The translations under genes and the position numbers were made by a program. Shown piece by piece: positions 51,246-59,472 of a stretch of 64,000 nucleotides of DNA. Origin of the DNA: Microbacteriaceae bacterium VKM Ac-2854 (GTDB lineage: Bacteria > Actinomycetota > Actinomycetes > Actinomycetales > Microbacteriaceae); contig JABMLH010000006.1 of the NCBI GenBank assembly GCA_013205085.1, positions 186,001 through 250,000 of the forward strand. The letters run 5' to 3'. Under the pieces are notes generated by a model, which ran no database searches, had not been told where the DNA came from, and was given only the letters and a program-made list of their open reading frames with translations. Position 1 is the first letter of the stretch. Each line of letters begins with the position of its first letter.

Positions 51246-52225
51246 CGCAGCACCCCGGCGATCGCAGCCGCGGCCCGCTGCGCCGCCCCCGCCGTGCCCC
51301 AGCGCTGCCACATCGGCCGCAGAGCGCGCGCCCGCTCCAGCACCGCCGGCCATCGCTCGGCCGCGGGCCACACCGGCTCCACCACGGCCAGACCGGCGCG
51401 GTCGAGGGCGGCGGCGGTGGCGCGCTGCTCGTCGAACGGGCGCTCCTGCGGGATCACCACGGCATGGGCGCCCGCCGCCGCGATGTCCGCGACCGCGTTC
51501 TGGCCCGCCCAGGTGACCACAAGATCCGCCGCCGCGATCGCGGGCCACGGATCCTCGCGCCACGCGCCCCGCCCGAGCAGCATCCACGGCTCCCCCGTCG
51601 CCGCCGCGGCGGCCGCGACCTCCGCATCCGACACGTTCGAGCCGCCCTGGCCGGCGAGCAGCACAACGCCTCGACCGCGCTCGTGCGGCTCGCGGCCGTC
51701 GAAGCGACTGATACCGCCGGTGTAGACCACCGCCTCCGCCCGTGAGCGCAGGTGTCGAGGCTGCATCGACTCCGACGGCCACGGCGCCACGATCCGCGTC
51801 GCCGCGCGGTAGGCGAGCGCGTGCGGCTCGTCGTCCCGGGCTCCGGGCTGAGTGACGACGACCACCGGCACGCCGAGCAGGCGGGCGAACAGCACCACCT
51901 CGACCGAGACGTCCACCACGAGGGCGGCGAGCTGCCGCTCGGCGGAGACGGCGGCGATCGCGGCCAGCCGCGCGCGGTGCCCGAGGTGCCCGAGCGGCGC
52001 CCAGTGCAGCAGACCGTCGGCCGTCGGATCCTCGGGCTCGCGCTCGCCCTCCCGGGTGTCGTCACGCGGCAGCAGCACCCAGACGGTGTCCGCCGGCAGC
52101 TGCGCGGGTTCCGGGAGCGAGCTGAAGCAGATCACCGCCGCGTCCAGGTGCGGGCGCACCGCGAGCATCCGCGCCAGGTGGCCGCCGCCGTGATGATGGA
52201 TGTACCAACCGACCACGGGCCTCAC
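51242..52225 (-). CDS. GT28/MGT-like glycosyltransferase, cluster gene 3
   Basis: 327 residues. GT-B layout with short N-terminal half (VVGWYIHHHGGGHLARMLAV) and C-terminal donor half GGSNVSDAEVAAAA, AAADLVVTWAGQNAVADIAA and VIPQERPFDEQRATAAAL, the MurG-like pattern of a small loop binding UDP-sugar. The His-His-His-Gly-Gly-Gly-His entry is notable and reminiscent of MurG/DgdG-type GGTGGH. It is coupled at both ends by GTGA overlaps. Confidence 0.82.
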   Translation of the reverse strand: MRPVVGWYIHHHGGGHLARMLAVRPHLDAAVICFSSLPEPAQLPADTVWVLLPRDDTREGEREPEDPTADGLLHWAPLGHLGHRARLAAIAAVSAERQLAALVVDVSVEVVLFARLLGVPVVVVTQPGARDDEPHALAYRAATRIVAPWPSESMQPRHLRSRAEAVVYTGGISRFDGREPHERGRGVVLLAGQGGSNVSDAEVAAAAAATGEPWMLLGRGAWREDPWPAIAAADLVVTWAGQNAVADIAAAGAHAVVIPQERPFDEQRATAAALDRAGLAVVEPVWPAAERWPAVLERARALRPMWQRWGTAGAAQRAAAAIAGVLR

Positions 52226-53430
52226 GCCGCGCTCCGGCGCTCGTCGGGCTGCCGGTCGGGCTGGATGTCGGGCTGTCGGTCGGGCTGTCGGTACAGCTGC
52301 TCCAGGCGCGCCACCTGATTCACGAGGGCGTAGTGCCGCACGGCGTCGGCGCGGATGCCCGCCCGAGCCGGCGCATCCGTCGCCTCGAGCAGCTCACGCG
52401 TCGCGCCGGCGAGCGCGTCGATGTCGCCCACCGGCGCCGTCCGCACGCCGCGCGTGCAGGCGGCGATCTCGGGGATCCCGCCGATGGCGAACGCGGCGAC
52501 GGGAGTGCCGCACAGCAGCGCCTCCGGCACGACCAGGCCGAACGGCTCCTGCCACACCGGGGTCACCAGGGCGACGGCGGAGCGGCCGACCAGCGCGGCG
52601 AGCGCCGGCTGCGCCAGCACTCCGGCGTAGCGGATGTCGTCGCCGAGCAGCGGCAGCACCTCGCGGCGCGCGTACTCGGGGTCGCCGATGCGCCCGACCA
52701 GCGTCAGCGGTTGCCCGAGCCGGCGCGCGACGTCGATCGCGAGGTGGGCGCCCTTCTCGGGAACGAGTCGCCCCGACCAGACCAGCCCGTGCCGCGACGC
52801 GCTTCCGAGCGGCCAATCCGTGTCGTCGATCCCGTTGGGCAACACGCTCGACTCGATCCCGGCGCGGGCCCACTCGGCGCGGGTGTGCTCGCTCACCGCG
52901 ACGAAGCGCGAACGCCGGCCCGTGGCGTGACCGACGGCGTGACCGGCCGAGGCCTGAGCGAGCTCCGCGGTCGCGGACACGGCCCGTTCGGCGGCCGCGT
53001 GCGCGGCGACCAACTCCGGCAGCACCGGCGTGTGCAGGGTGGTCAGCATCGGCGCGCCGAGTTCGACCGCGCGGCGCAGCGGCAACGGATGCAGGCTGTG
53101 GTTGGCGATGGCGTCGATGCGATCGCCCTCCGCCACGAGCAGATCAAGCGCCCGGTTCAACGCCGCGCCCGCGCGCTCGGGGTGACCGACGGGGTAATCG
53201 GTGTCGTTCTCCGCCTCGTGCTCGGCCCAGTCCGCGGGCGGCAGCACGAACTCGCTCGGGCCGTCGTCGAGGAAGTCGGAGCCCGCGACGGCGATCAGCC
53301 GCACCCGGTGACCGCGCGAGCGCAGCATCCGCACCAGGTTCCAGACGGCGGATTCGAGGCCGCCGGCGTGCGGCTGCCGGATCGGATGGCGGGAGGGGCC
53401 GATGACGACGATGTCGAGGGGCGCGCTCAC
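52222..53430 (-). CDS. family 4 glycosyltransferase, cluster gene 4
   Basis: 402 residues. N-terminal IVVIGPSRHPIRQPHAGGLE, AVWNLVRMLRSRGH, then VAVSEHTRAEWA, WSGRLVPEKGAHLAIDVARR, LVGRIGDPEYARREVLPLLG and the donor motif VTPVWQEPFGLVVPEALLCG (E-x7-E). The C-terminus is a 12-bp repeat giving RQPD units. GTG 53430 and the upstream stop overlap as GTGA. It is a retaining GT-B enzyme of GT4; donor unknown. Confidence 0.88.
   Translation of the reverse strand: MSAPLDIVVIGPSRHPIRQPHAGGLESAVWNLVRMLRSRGHRVRLIAVAGSDFLDDGPSEFVLPPADWAEHEAENDTDYPVGHPERAGAALNRALDLLVAEGDRIDAIANHSLHPLPLRRAVELGAPMLTTLHTPVLPELVAAHAAAERAVSATAELAQASAGHAVGHATGRRSRFVAVSEHTRAEWARAGIESSVLPNGIDDTDWPLGSASRHGLVWSGRLVPEKGAHLAIDVARRLGQPLTLVGRIGDPEYARREVLPLLGDDIRYAGVLAQPALAALVGRSAVALVTPVWQEPFGLVVPEALLCGTPVAAFAIGGIPEIAACTRGVRTAPVGDIDALAGATRELLEATDAPARAGIRADAVRHYALVNQVARLEQLYRQPDRQPDIQPDRQPDERRSAA
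52241..52288. repeat. 12-bp x4 in-frame coding array
   Basis: CGGTCGGGCTGT-type units encode the C-terminal RQPD repeats of the family 4 glycosyltransferase. Confidence 0.85.
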
Positions 53431-54536
53431 GCGCCGGCCCGCTCGGCAAGGAGGCGCAGATAGAGCTCGGCGTGCCGCTCGGCGGTGATCGTGTCGGTGG
53501 CGAGTCGCTCGCCGTGCCGGGCGGCTCGGAGCAGGGTGCGCTGCACGGAGCCCGCTCGCGGCCCGCGCAGCAGTCGACCGACGGCGTCGGCGAGGGTGCC
53601 GTCCTCGAACTCGGCGACCGTGTCGTCCGAGTGCTGCTGCGCGTAGAAACCCCGGCGCGGCACCGCGACGGGAACCCCGAGGTCCCAGCACAGTTCGAGC
53701 CACCCCGAGTGGCTGCCGTAGCCGTAGGGCAGCACCGCGACGTCGAGGGCGTTCAGGGCGTCGGCGAGCGCCGCGTCGTCCAAGCGGTCGTGCTCGATGA
53801 GTTCCGCGGTCGATCCGGCGCCCGCGAGCAGGCGGCGGATCGCATCCCGCCGCTCCGGGTCGCGCACCTGCCGGTGCATCCGGATCTGCGCGCGCGTCGG
53901 CACCCCCGCCGCGCTCAGCTCGGCGGCGGCGTCCAGCGCGGCGTGCACGGCGACGACCGCATCGATGTTGGGCCGCAGATCCTTCAGCGCGACCCCGATC
54001 ACGGCCGTCGGATTCAGCGCCGGGTCGACGACATCGGTAGTGAGCAGGCGCGGATGCGGCAGCACCTGAGCCGCCCGCCCCCAGCGGGCCCGGATCTCGG
54101 CGGCGGCTCCCTCGGTGAGGGTGATCAGCGCGTCGGCGGCGGGGATCAGCACGTCCAGCTGCGCCCGGTAAGCCGCCTGCTCGCTCAGCTGCGGGTGCTC
54201 GAGGTCGTGCACCGTGACGACCACGGGCCAGCCGTTCGCCCGGGCGGCGGCGACCGCCGCGCGCAGCTCGGCGGGCGGGTACGACTCGGTGCCGAAGTGG
54301 ATGTGCAGCAGGTCGGCGTCGTCGCGGTGTCGACGGATCCAGTCGGCCCTCAGCGCTTGCGGGGGCCACCACTGCTCGGCCGGGGCGCCGGGTACGGGCG
54401 GATCGGGCAGCAGGAACACCCGCGGATCCGCGCCGATGCTGCGCACGTACGGGTGCGCGGCGGGCACCGATTGCACGCGCGCGGACGGCGTGCCGGAGAG
54501 GGCCGTGGTGATCGGCGGCAGCATCGGGATGGTCAT
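53427..54536 (-). CDS. glycosyltransferase (GT-B), first gene of the minus operon
   Basis: 369 residues from ATG 54536 behind GAGGAGG. LLHIHFGTESYPPAELRAAV and VVVTVHDLEHPQLSEQAAYR show the N-terminal GT-B half, followed by a donor domain with LNALDVAVLPYGYGSHSGWL and LGVPVAVPRRGFYAQQ. The E-x7-E motif is not conserved, so it is a divergent member. It leads the coupled set of four glycosyltransferases, and its promoter is in the divergent gap 54537-54687. Confidence 0.82.
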   Translation of the reverse strand: MTIPMLPPITTALSGTPSARVQSVPAAHPYVRSIGADPRVFLLPDPPVPGAPAEQWWPPQALRADWIRRHRDDADLLHIHFGTESYPPAELRAAVAAARANGWPVVVTVHDLEHPQLSEQAAYRAQLDVLIPAADALITLTEGAAAEIRARWGRAAQVLPHPRLLTTDVVDPALNPTAVIGVALKDLRPNIDAVVAVHAALDAAAELSAAGVPTRAQIRMHRQVRDPERRDAIRRLLAGAGSTAELIEHDRLDDAALADALNALDVAVLPYGYGSHSGWLELCWDLGVPVAVPRRGFYAQQHSDDTVAEFEDGTLADAVGRLLRGPRAGSVQRTLLRAARHGERLATDTITAERHAELYLRLLAERAGA

Positions 54537-54586
54537 GTTCCTCCTCACGCGTGCGAGTTCACGGCAGCGCGTTGCGGCCTCAATGC

Positions 54587-54649
54587 GGGGATGTCGCGGG
54601 GGATGTCGCGACCGGGAGGCTACTTAGAAAATGGCATGAAGAATCCATT
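54587..54649. promoter_or_regulatory. divergent control region of the glycosyltransferase cluster
   Basis: Two exact contiguous copies of GGGGATGTCGCG (54587-54598, 54599-54610), then the most AT-rich stretch of the area (TTAGAAAATGG) with inverted repeat AATGG-N10-CCATT (54630-54649). It lies between the operons starting at 54536 (minus) and 54688 (plus). Confidence 0.5.
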
Positions 54650-54687
54650 GCCGCACCCGATTGACGGGAGGGGTTCGATCGGACAGC

Positions 54688-55710
54688 ATGATGCCGATGT
54701 CGCTCCCCGTGACCCTTCTGCTCGGTCCTCCTCGGCACGGTGTTGTGCAGTACGCCCGTGAACTCGCGCAGGCCGGACGCCTGCCGATCGGCGCGCTCGC
54801 GGGCGCCGAGCGGGTGCACGTGCACGTCACGGATCAGGCGCTCGCGGGCAGCCCCGACGCGGCGGCCCGGCGCATCGCCGCCATCGCGACCCGAGCCCGG
54901 TTGACGGTGACCCTGCACGACGTGCCGCAGGAATCGGACGGGGCGCGCAACCTCGCCCGGCGCGGCGCCGCCTATCGCGAGATCGCCGCCCTCGCCGACG
55001 CGGTCGCGGTCAGCAGCCGGCACGAGGCGGCCCTGCTCGCCGAGCACCTCGACGTGCGCGCGCACGTCGTGCCACTGGGCACGCGCCGGAGTGCGGCTGC
55101 GGACGCCGGCCCCACGCGCCGCGGCGACATCCTGCTCGCCGGCTACGTCTATCCCGGCAAGGGACACGAGAGCGCGATCCGCGCGGCGGCCGAGCTGAGT
55201 CGCCGAGTCGGCGCGGCGATCGGGGTGCAGGCGCTCGGCGCCGTGAGCGCGGGGCACGCGGAGGAGGAACGGCGACTGCGCCGCCTCGCCGCGTCTCTCG
55301 GCGTGGCCTTCGAGATCACCGGCTTCCTCGACGCGCCGGCGTACGCCGCCCGATTGCGCGGCCCGGGCATCCCGGTCCTCGCCCACCAGCACATCTCCGC
55401 CTCGCGCTCGCTGCTGGACTGGCTCGACGCCGGCCGCCGCCCGCTCGTGGCCGACTCGGCCTACGTGGCGGAGGCGGCGCAGCTGCGGCCGGGCACGATG
55501 ACGCGGTACGACCCGCGTGCCGACGAGCGTACGGACGAGCGTACGGACGGCTCGGCACCCGGCTCGATGGACGGCCTCGCGGATGCGCTCGAGGCCGCCT
55601 GGCGCGAACCGGAGACGACGGTCATCCCGCCCGGCACGCCGCTGCGGCCGAGCCTCGTCGACGCGGCCGACGCCTATCGCGCGTGGTGGCTGACGGCGGA
55701 GCGCCGATGA
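54688..55710 (+). CDS. glycosyltransferase (GT-B), cluster gene 6
   Basis: 340 residues from ATG 54688. LPVTLLLGPPRHGVVQYARE at the N-terminus, TVTLHDVPQE, ALADAVAVSSRHEAALLAEH, and a donor half beginning ILLAGYVYPGKGHESAIRAA with VAFEITGFLDAPAYAARL. Overall GT4-like though the E-x7-E segment is replaced by HQHISASRSLLDWLDAG. The C-terminal region holds a short ERTDERTD repeat. It overlaps the next gene by ATGA. Confidence 0.8.
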   Translation: MMPMSLPVTLLLGPPRHGVVQYARELAQAGRLPIGALAGAERVHVHVTDQALAGSPDAAARRIAAIATRARLTVTLHDVPQESDGARNLARRGAAYREIAALADAVAVSSRHEAALLAEHLDVRAHVVPLGTRRSAAADAGPTRRGDILLAGYVYPGKGHESAIRAAAELSRRVGAAIGVQALGAVSAGHAEEERRLRRLAASLGVAFEITGFLDAPAYAARLRGPGIPVLAHQHISASRSLLDWLDAGRRPLVADSAYVAEAAQLRPGTMTRYDPRADERTDERTDGSAPGSMDGLADALEAAWREPETTVIPPGTPLRPSLVDAADAYRAWWLTAERR

Positions 55711-56933
55711 TCCCCGGGAACCGCTGGGATCTGCTCGACGGCCTGCAGCCCGATCCGCTCCCCCGCGTCTCCGTCGTGGTGCCGCACTACCGCCAGCAAA
55801 GCGAACTAGACCGCACGCTGCTCGCCCTGGCCCGCCAGGACTATCCGCCCGCGTTGATCGAGGTGATCGTGGTCGACGACGGATCGCCGCAGCCGCCGCG
55901 AGTGCCGAGCGGTGTGCGGCTGCTGCGCCAGAGCGACCTCGGCTTCCGGCTCGCCGCCGCGCGCAACCTCGGCGCCGCCCACGCGACGGGCGAGGTGTTG
56001 TGCTTCCTCGATGCGGACACCGCGCCGGAGCCGGGCTACCTGCGCGCGCTGACGCGACTGCCCGCACTCTGCCCGGAGGCCGTCACGGTCGGGCGGCGGC
56101 GCCACGCCGACTTCGGGGCGGTGGCGCCGGATGCAGCGGTGCAGGAGGCGGGCCCCGCACACGAGTTGGCGGAACCGGGCTGGCTGCGTGAGGGCTACCG
56201 AGCCAGCGCGGATCTGCTGCACGCCGACGACCGCAGCTACCGCTACGTGATCGGCGCGGTCACCGCGTGTTCGCGGGCGTTCTTCGAGACCGTCGGCGGC
56301 TACGACGAGTCGTTCACGAGCTACGGCGGCGAGGACTGGGAGTGGGCGTACCGCGCCTGGCTGGCGGGGGCCGTGTTCGCGCACGTTCCGAGCGCTGTGG
56401 CGTGGCACGACGGGCCGGAGTGGGCCGGCCGCGACGCTTCGGCGCTCGAGGATCGCAATGCGGAGGCGCTCCGGCTGGCCGAGTTGATCCCGGTGCCGGG
56501 TTCACGACCGCGCGGCCTCCGACCGGAGCACGCCGACATCGTGCTCACGGTCGCCCCGGAACTGACCGGGACCGAGCGCTTCCTCGCGATCGACTCGGCG
56601 CTGGCCTCGCTCCCCGAGGCGGATGCCGCGCCGCGGTGGACGGACCGGGTGCGCATCGAGGTCGAGCTGTTGAGCCCCCTGCGCGTGCACGGCCCGGCGC
56701 TGCGCACGGCCGTCGAGCGCGTCGCCGCCGAGGGGCTGGGTTCGCTCACGGCGGCGGATGCGGACGGCCGCCCGCTGCTGCGCGTCCGTTCGCGCCGGGC
56801 CGCCGCGCGCGAGTGGCGGCACCCCGGGCCGGCGCTGTTTCCTCATCCGACCGAGCAGGTGGCCGGGATCGAGGCCGTCACCACAACACCGAGCCTCGAG
56901 GCCTACCTCGGCGGCTGGGACTCCACGGAGTGA
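55707..56933 (+). CDS. family 2 glycosyltransferase with C-terminal domain, cluster gene 7
   Basis: 408 residues. GT-A half: VSVVVPHYRQQSELDRTLLA, IEVIVVDDGSPQPP, FRLAAARNLGAAHATGEVLC, FLDADTAPEPG and the galactosyltransferase-like SYGGEDWEWAYRAWLAGAV. Beyond residue 270 an extra domain of about 130 residues (IVLTVAPELTGTERFLAIDS) has no clear relative. ATG 55707 overlaps the upstream TGA. The gene ends in a strong hairpin. Confidence 0.85.
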   Translation: MIPGNRWDLLDGLQPDPLPRVSVVVPHYRQQSELDRTLLALARQDYPPALIEVIVVDDGSPQPPRVPSGVRLLRQSDLGFRLAAARNLGAAHATGEVLCFLDADTAPEPGYLRALTRLPALCPEAVTVGRRRHADFGAVAPDAAVQEAGPAHELAEPGWLREGYRASADLLHADDRSYRYVIGAVTACSRAFFETVGGYDESFTSYGGEDWEWAYRAWLAGAVFAHVPSAVAWHDGPEWAGRDASALEDRNAEALRLAELIPVPGSRPRGLRPEHADIVLTVAPELTGTERFLAIDSALASLPEADAAPRWTDRVRIEVELLSPLRVHGPALRTAVERVAAEGLGSLTAADADGRPLLRVRSRRAAAREWRHPGPALFPHPTEQVAGIEAVTTTPSLEAYLGGWDSTE

Positions 56934-56978
56934 GCCTGCCGGAACCGCTCCCTCGCAGGCAGCGGTTCCGACAGGCTC
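56932..56978. terminator. strong terminator after the glycosyltransferase cluster
   Basis: GAGCCTG-C-CGGAACCGCT pairs with AGCGGTTCCG-A-CAGGCTC, arms 56932-56949 and 56961-56978, 17 of 18 paired over an 11-base loop. The left arm starts within the stop codon. The right arm contains TTCCGACAGGCTC, related to the dispersed repeat at 31635. Confidence 0.8.
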
Positions 56979-56997
56979 GATCGGAGAGCGGGGTGAC

Positions 56998-57453
56998 TCA
57001 GGCCTGCACGTCGCCGCGCCAGGCGCCGTCGGCCGCGCCCTGCGCCTCGATGTACTCCTTGAAGTTCTTCAGGTCCTTCTTCACCGCGTGGCTGCCGGCA
57101 CCGACGGCCGAACCGAGCTTCTCCAGCAGGCCGGTCGGCTCCCAGTCGAGCTGAACGGTGACGCGGGTCTCGGTCTCCGAGAGCTTGTGGAACGTGACGA
57201 CACCGGCGTGGTCGGTCTCGCCTCCGGTGCTGGTCCAGGCGACGCGCTCATCCGGGTGCTGCTCGGTGATCTTCGCCTCGAACTCGCGCTCGACCGGGCC
57301 GACCTTGACCTTCCACACCGTCAGCGTTTCGGTGATCTGCTGGATCGACTCGACCTCGTCGAGGAACTTCGGGAACTCCTCGAACTGCGTCCACTGGTTG
57401 TACGCGGCCGAGACGGGCACGGAGACGTCGATGGTTTCGATGATCTGAGACAT
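56998..57453 (-). CDS. SRPBCC-family polyketide cyclase/dehydrase-like protein
   Basis: 151 residues. MSQIIETIDVSVPVSAAYNQ, WTQFEEFPKFLDEVESIQQI, FEAKITEQHPDERVAWTSTG and VTVQLDWEPTGLLEKLGSAV give the complete START-like helix-grip fold, with a C-terminal helix DLKNFKEYIEAQ. These small single-domain members bind hydrophobic ligands; none is identified. Start ATG 57453 is preceded by GAAGGAG. Confidence 0.88.
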   Translation of the reverse strand: MSQIIETIDVSVPVSAAYNQWTQFEEFPKFLDEVESIQQITETLTVWKVKVGPVEREFEAKITEQHPDERVAWTSTGGETDHAGVVTFHKLSETETRVTVQLDWEPTGLLEKLGSAVGAGSHAVKKDLKNFKEYIEAQGAADGAWRGDVQA

Positions 57454-57670
57454 GGATGGTGCTCCTTCTTTGCGCGCTGCGTCGATTCACACAGCGCATC
57501 GGTTCACACTTCGGGGACGATGACCACGCTAGGAAGGCCGAGCGCCCCGGCGAAAGGAGATGCGTCGCGCGCGGAAGTCTGTTACCGCGCGAGCGCGCGT
57601 TCGTCGCGTGGCCCGGGCCCGGCGCTGTCCACCCCTATCGCCGATCCGGTGCGCCGGTTAGCGTGCGGAT

Positions 57671-57835
57671 ATGGCTGAACCGAGCTTCGACGACAACCGC
57701 CACGACCAGCTGACCAGCGCCCCGAAATCCACGGAGGCGGATGCGAAGCCGCGCATCGACACCACGCGCGTCGACGCGGAAACCGTGCGCATTGACATCC
57801 GCGACGACGCGTCCGCGCGCCCCGGCGAGGCCTGA
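57671..57835 (+). CDS. small hydrophilic protein, 54 aa
   Basis: Charged low-complexity protein: MAEPSFDDNRHDQLTSAPKS, then DTTRVDAETVRIDIRDDASA. No hydrophobic segment or known motif. Codon third positions are G/C as in real genes nearby. It is too short to assign; it could be a stress-induced disordered protein. Confidence 0.45.
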   Translation: MAEPSFDDNRHDQLTSAPKSTEADAKPRIDTTRVDAETVRIDIRDDASARPGEA

Positions 57836-57973
57836 GCAACCCGATCGTCGGCTCCGCCGGGTTGATCGGTCGGCCCCGTTCTTCGCCTGGCCGACACCTG
57901 GCAATCCCTCGGTCCACCATCCGCACCCCGCCGACCTCTCGGTAGCGTGGGGCACCCGAACCCCAGGAGCGCC

Positions 57974-58309
57974 ATGACGAAATCGAGCACGAAGTCGACC
58001 GCGAACGCGAAGAAGCGGGCCGAGAAGGCCCTCGCGAAGGCCGACAAGGCGGTGCGCGCCGCTCAGGCCGCCGTCAAGAATTCGAAGAAGAAGCACCGCA
58101 AGGCCGCCGCCGCGCTGGCCGCCGAGCTCGCCACCCTGCGAGCCGATCACGAGCGCACGATCCGCGCCCGCCTCGCAGCGGTCGAGGAACACACCGAACC
58201 GGAGGCGATCCCGGATCTGACCCCGCCCCTGCCGTCGGTACCGGTCGCGAACACCGACCCCGACTCCGCGCCGGACCTCACCCCACCCCTGCCGTCGCCC
58301 GCGAGCTGA
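57974..58309 (+). CDS. Lys/Ala-rich coiled-coil protein with a Pro-rich repeated tail
   Basis: 111 residues. Residues 5-75 are an Ala/Lys helix (KKRAEKALAKADKAVRAAQA, then AAALAAELATLRADHERTIR) with coiled-coil spacing; the tail contains PDLTPPLPS twice (about residues 84-92 and 102-110). The second half of the tail recurs as a diverged 67-bp copy 1 kb downstream. ATG 57974 has CAGGAG upstream. Possibly DNA-associated; no family recognised. Confidence 0.6.
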   Translation: MTKSSTKSTANAKKRAEKALAKADKAVRAAQAAVKNSKKKHRKAAAALAAELATLRADHERTIRARLAAVEEHTEPEAIPDLTPPLPSVPVANTDPDSAPDLTPPLPSPAS

Positions 58310-58453
58310 GGCGGGCCGGCCGGTCCGCCCGCATTGCCGGCCGGGCCTTCCGATACGACCGCTTACGGCGAGCGTTCCGTCTTGCGTCTCTTGCATACGC
58401 AGCCCGATCGAATCCAACCTGTTGATCGCGCAACGCAGGTTGAATCATTCGAA

Positions 58454-59095
58454 TCAGCCATGCTGTGCCCAACGCTGCGCCAGTCGGGTTGCTTCTGCAT
58501 CGCTTGCGGAAGCAACCCGAACTCGAGGCAGATGGATCTGAAACTCTCCCGTGCGGCACACTTCGCTAGACCGCGAATCAGGTTGGTACAGGAATTCGAT
58601 GGTAGAACCGTAGTAAATTCCGAAAACAGTAGCCTTTCGCAGAACAATGGTTCGTAGCTCCTCCCAATCAATCGAAAGCACTTGTGCGTCGAAGTCACGT
58701 CCTCCGTAGAAGAGAAATCCATCTTCGTCGAGAACCATCACCAAAGGAGTTCGCGACCCCTTCTTGACCCGGATTGGTCGGAGGGCCAACGCGACACTCT
58801 CCTCGCTCGCGGCCGCGTACGCCGCAGCCGCGTCTCCCGCTATCGACATGAACCAGGTGCGCCGAAAATGGACGAAGAGAGCCGAGACCATTGCCACAAC
58901 AAGGATACTGAGGCCAATCGACAGAGAGATCTGGGAAACATCCGAGGAATCAGGAAGGTGAGCAGAGGCGAGGTGATGAGCGCCTACGAAAGACGCCACG
59001 ACCGTTAGAGATAGAACGCGAGCCGACCAGGTTTGCTGATAATTGGACTGATACCACTTCCGCTGGTCAACGACAGATACGGAACAGTGTTTCAA
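58454..59095 (-). CDS. hypothetical membrane protein in a lower-GC islet
   Basis: Up to 213 residues from a TTG at 59095. Two membrane segments (VLSLTVVASFVGAHHLASAH; SIGLSILVVAMVSALFVHFR) precede a soluble domain with LVMVLDEDGFLFYGGRDFDA and VFGIYYGSTIEFLYQPDSRS, a beta-rich pattern like YcxB/PH-type domains but not assignable. The base composition is near 50% GC, unlike all neighbours. The start is uncertain: no good ribosome site, and a nearby ATG is out of frame. Confidence 0.55.
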   Translation of the reverse strand: MKHCSVSVVDQRKWYQSNYQQTWSARVLSLTVVASFVGAHHLASAHLPDSSDVSQISLSIGLSILVVAMVSALFVHFRRTWFMSIAGDAAAAYAAASEESVALALRPIRVKKGSRTPLVMVLDEDGFLFYGGRDFDAQVLSIDWEELRTIVLRKATVFGIYYGSTIEFLYQPDSRSSEVCRTGEFQIHLPRVRVASASDAEATRLAQRWAQHG

Positions 59096-59248
59096 TCGAG
59101 ATCACCGCCATGAGTCGATCTTCTGGCGGCCGCAACAGGGAGTGCGAAGCGGACGAAAAGTTTTGATTTGCTCATGTCACCCCGTGCCGATCCCTCCATC
59201 ACACCTTCATCCGCCCCCATCCGCGATCGCCACGCGAATCTACCGTCG

Positions 59249-59315
59249 CACCGACCCCGCCGCGATCTCGGATCTGACCCCGCCCCTGCCGTCGCCCGCG
59301 AGCTGAGGCGGGCCG
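59249..59315 (+). repeat. diverged copy of the 3' end of the coiled-coil gene (right direct repeat)
   Basis: 67 bases correspond to 58252-58318; the last 33 are identical (58286-58318 and 59283-59315), including the stop codon. In frame it reads SDLTPPLPSPAS-stop. The two copies enclose the lower-GC islet. The remaining sequence to 59472 contains no credible gene. Confidence 0.8.
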
Positions 59316-59472
59316 TCGACGTGGGCGACATGCCAGTAGTGGTGGGCTCGCGCGATGTGCAGGTCGCCCCTTCTGGCGTGTCGATCGGCCACGCGGCGCG
59401 AGGTCGCGTTCGGACGCAATAGCCTCACGAATCAGGACAGGCTCAGACCGGATGCCGCGGCAGGCTCGAGGT

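Noticed and set aside
58378-58450. tRNA-like T-arm near GATCGAATCC in the islet
   Set aside because: No acceptor or anticodon stems could be folded around it.
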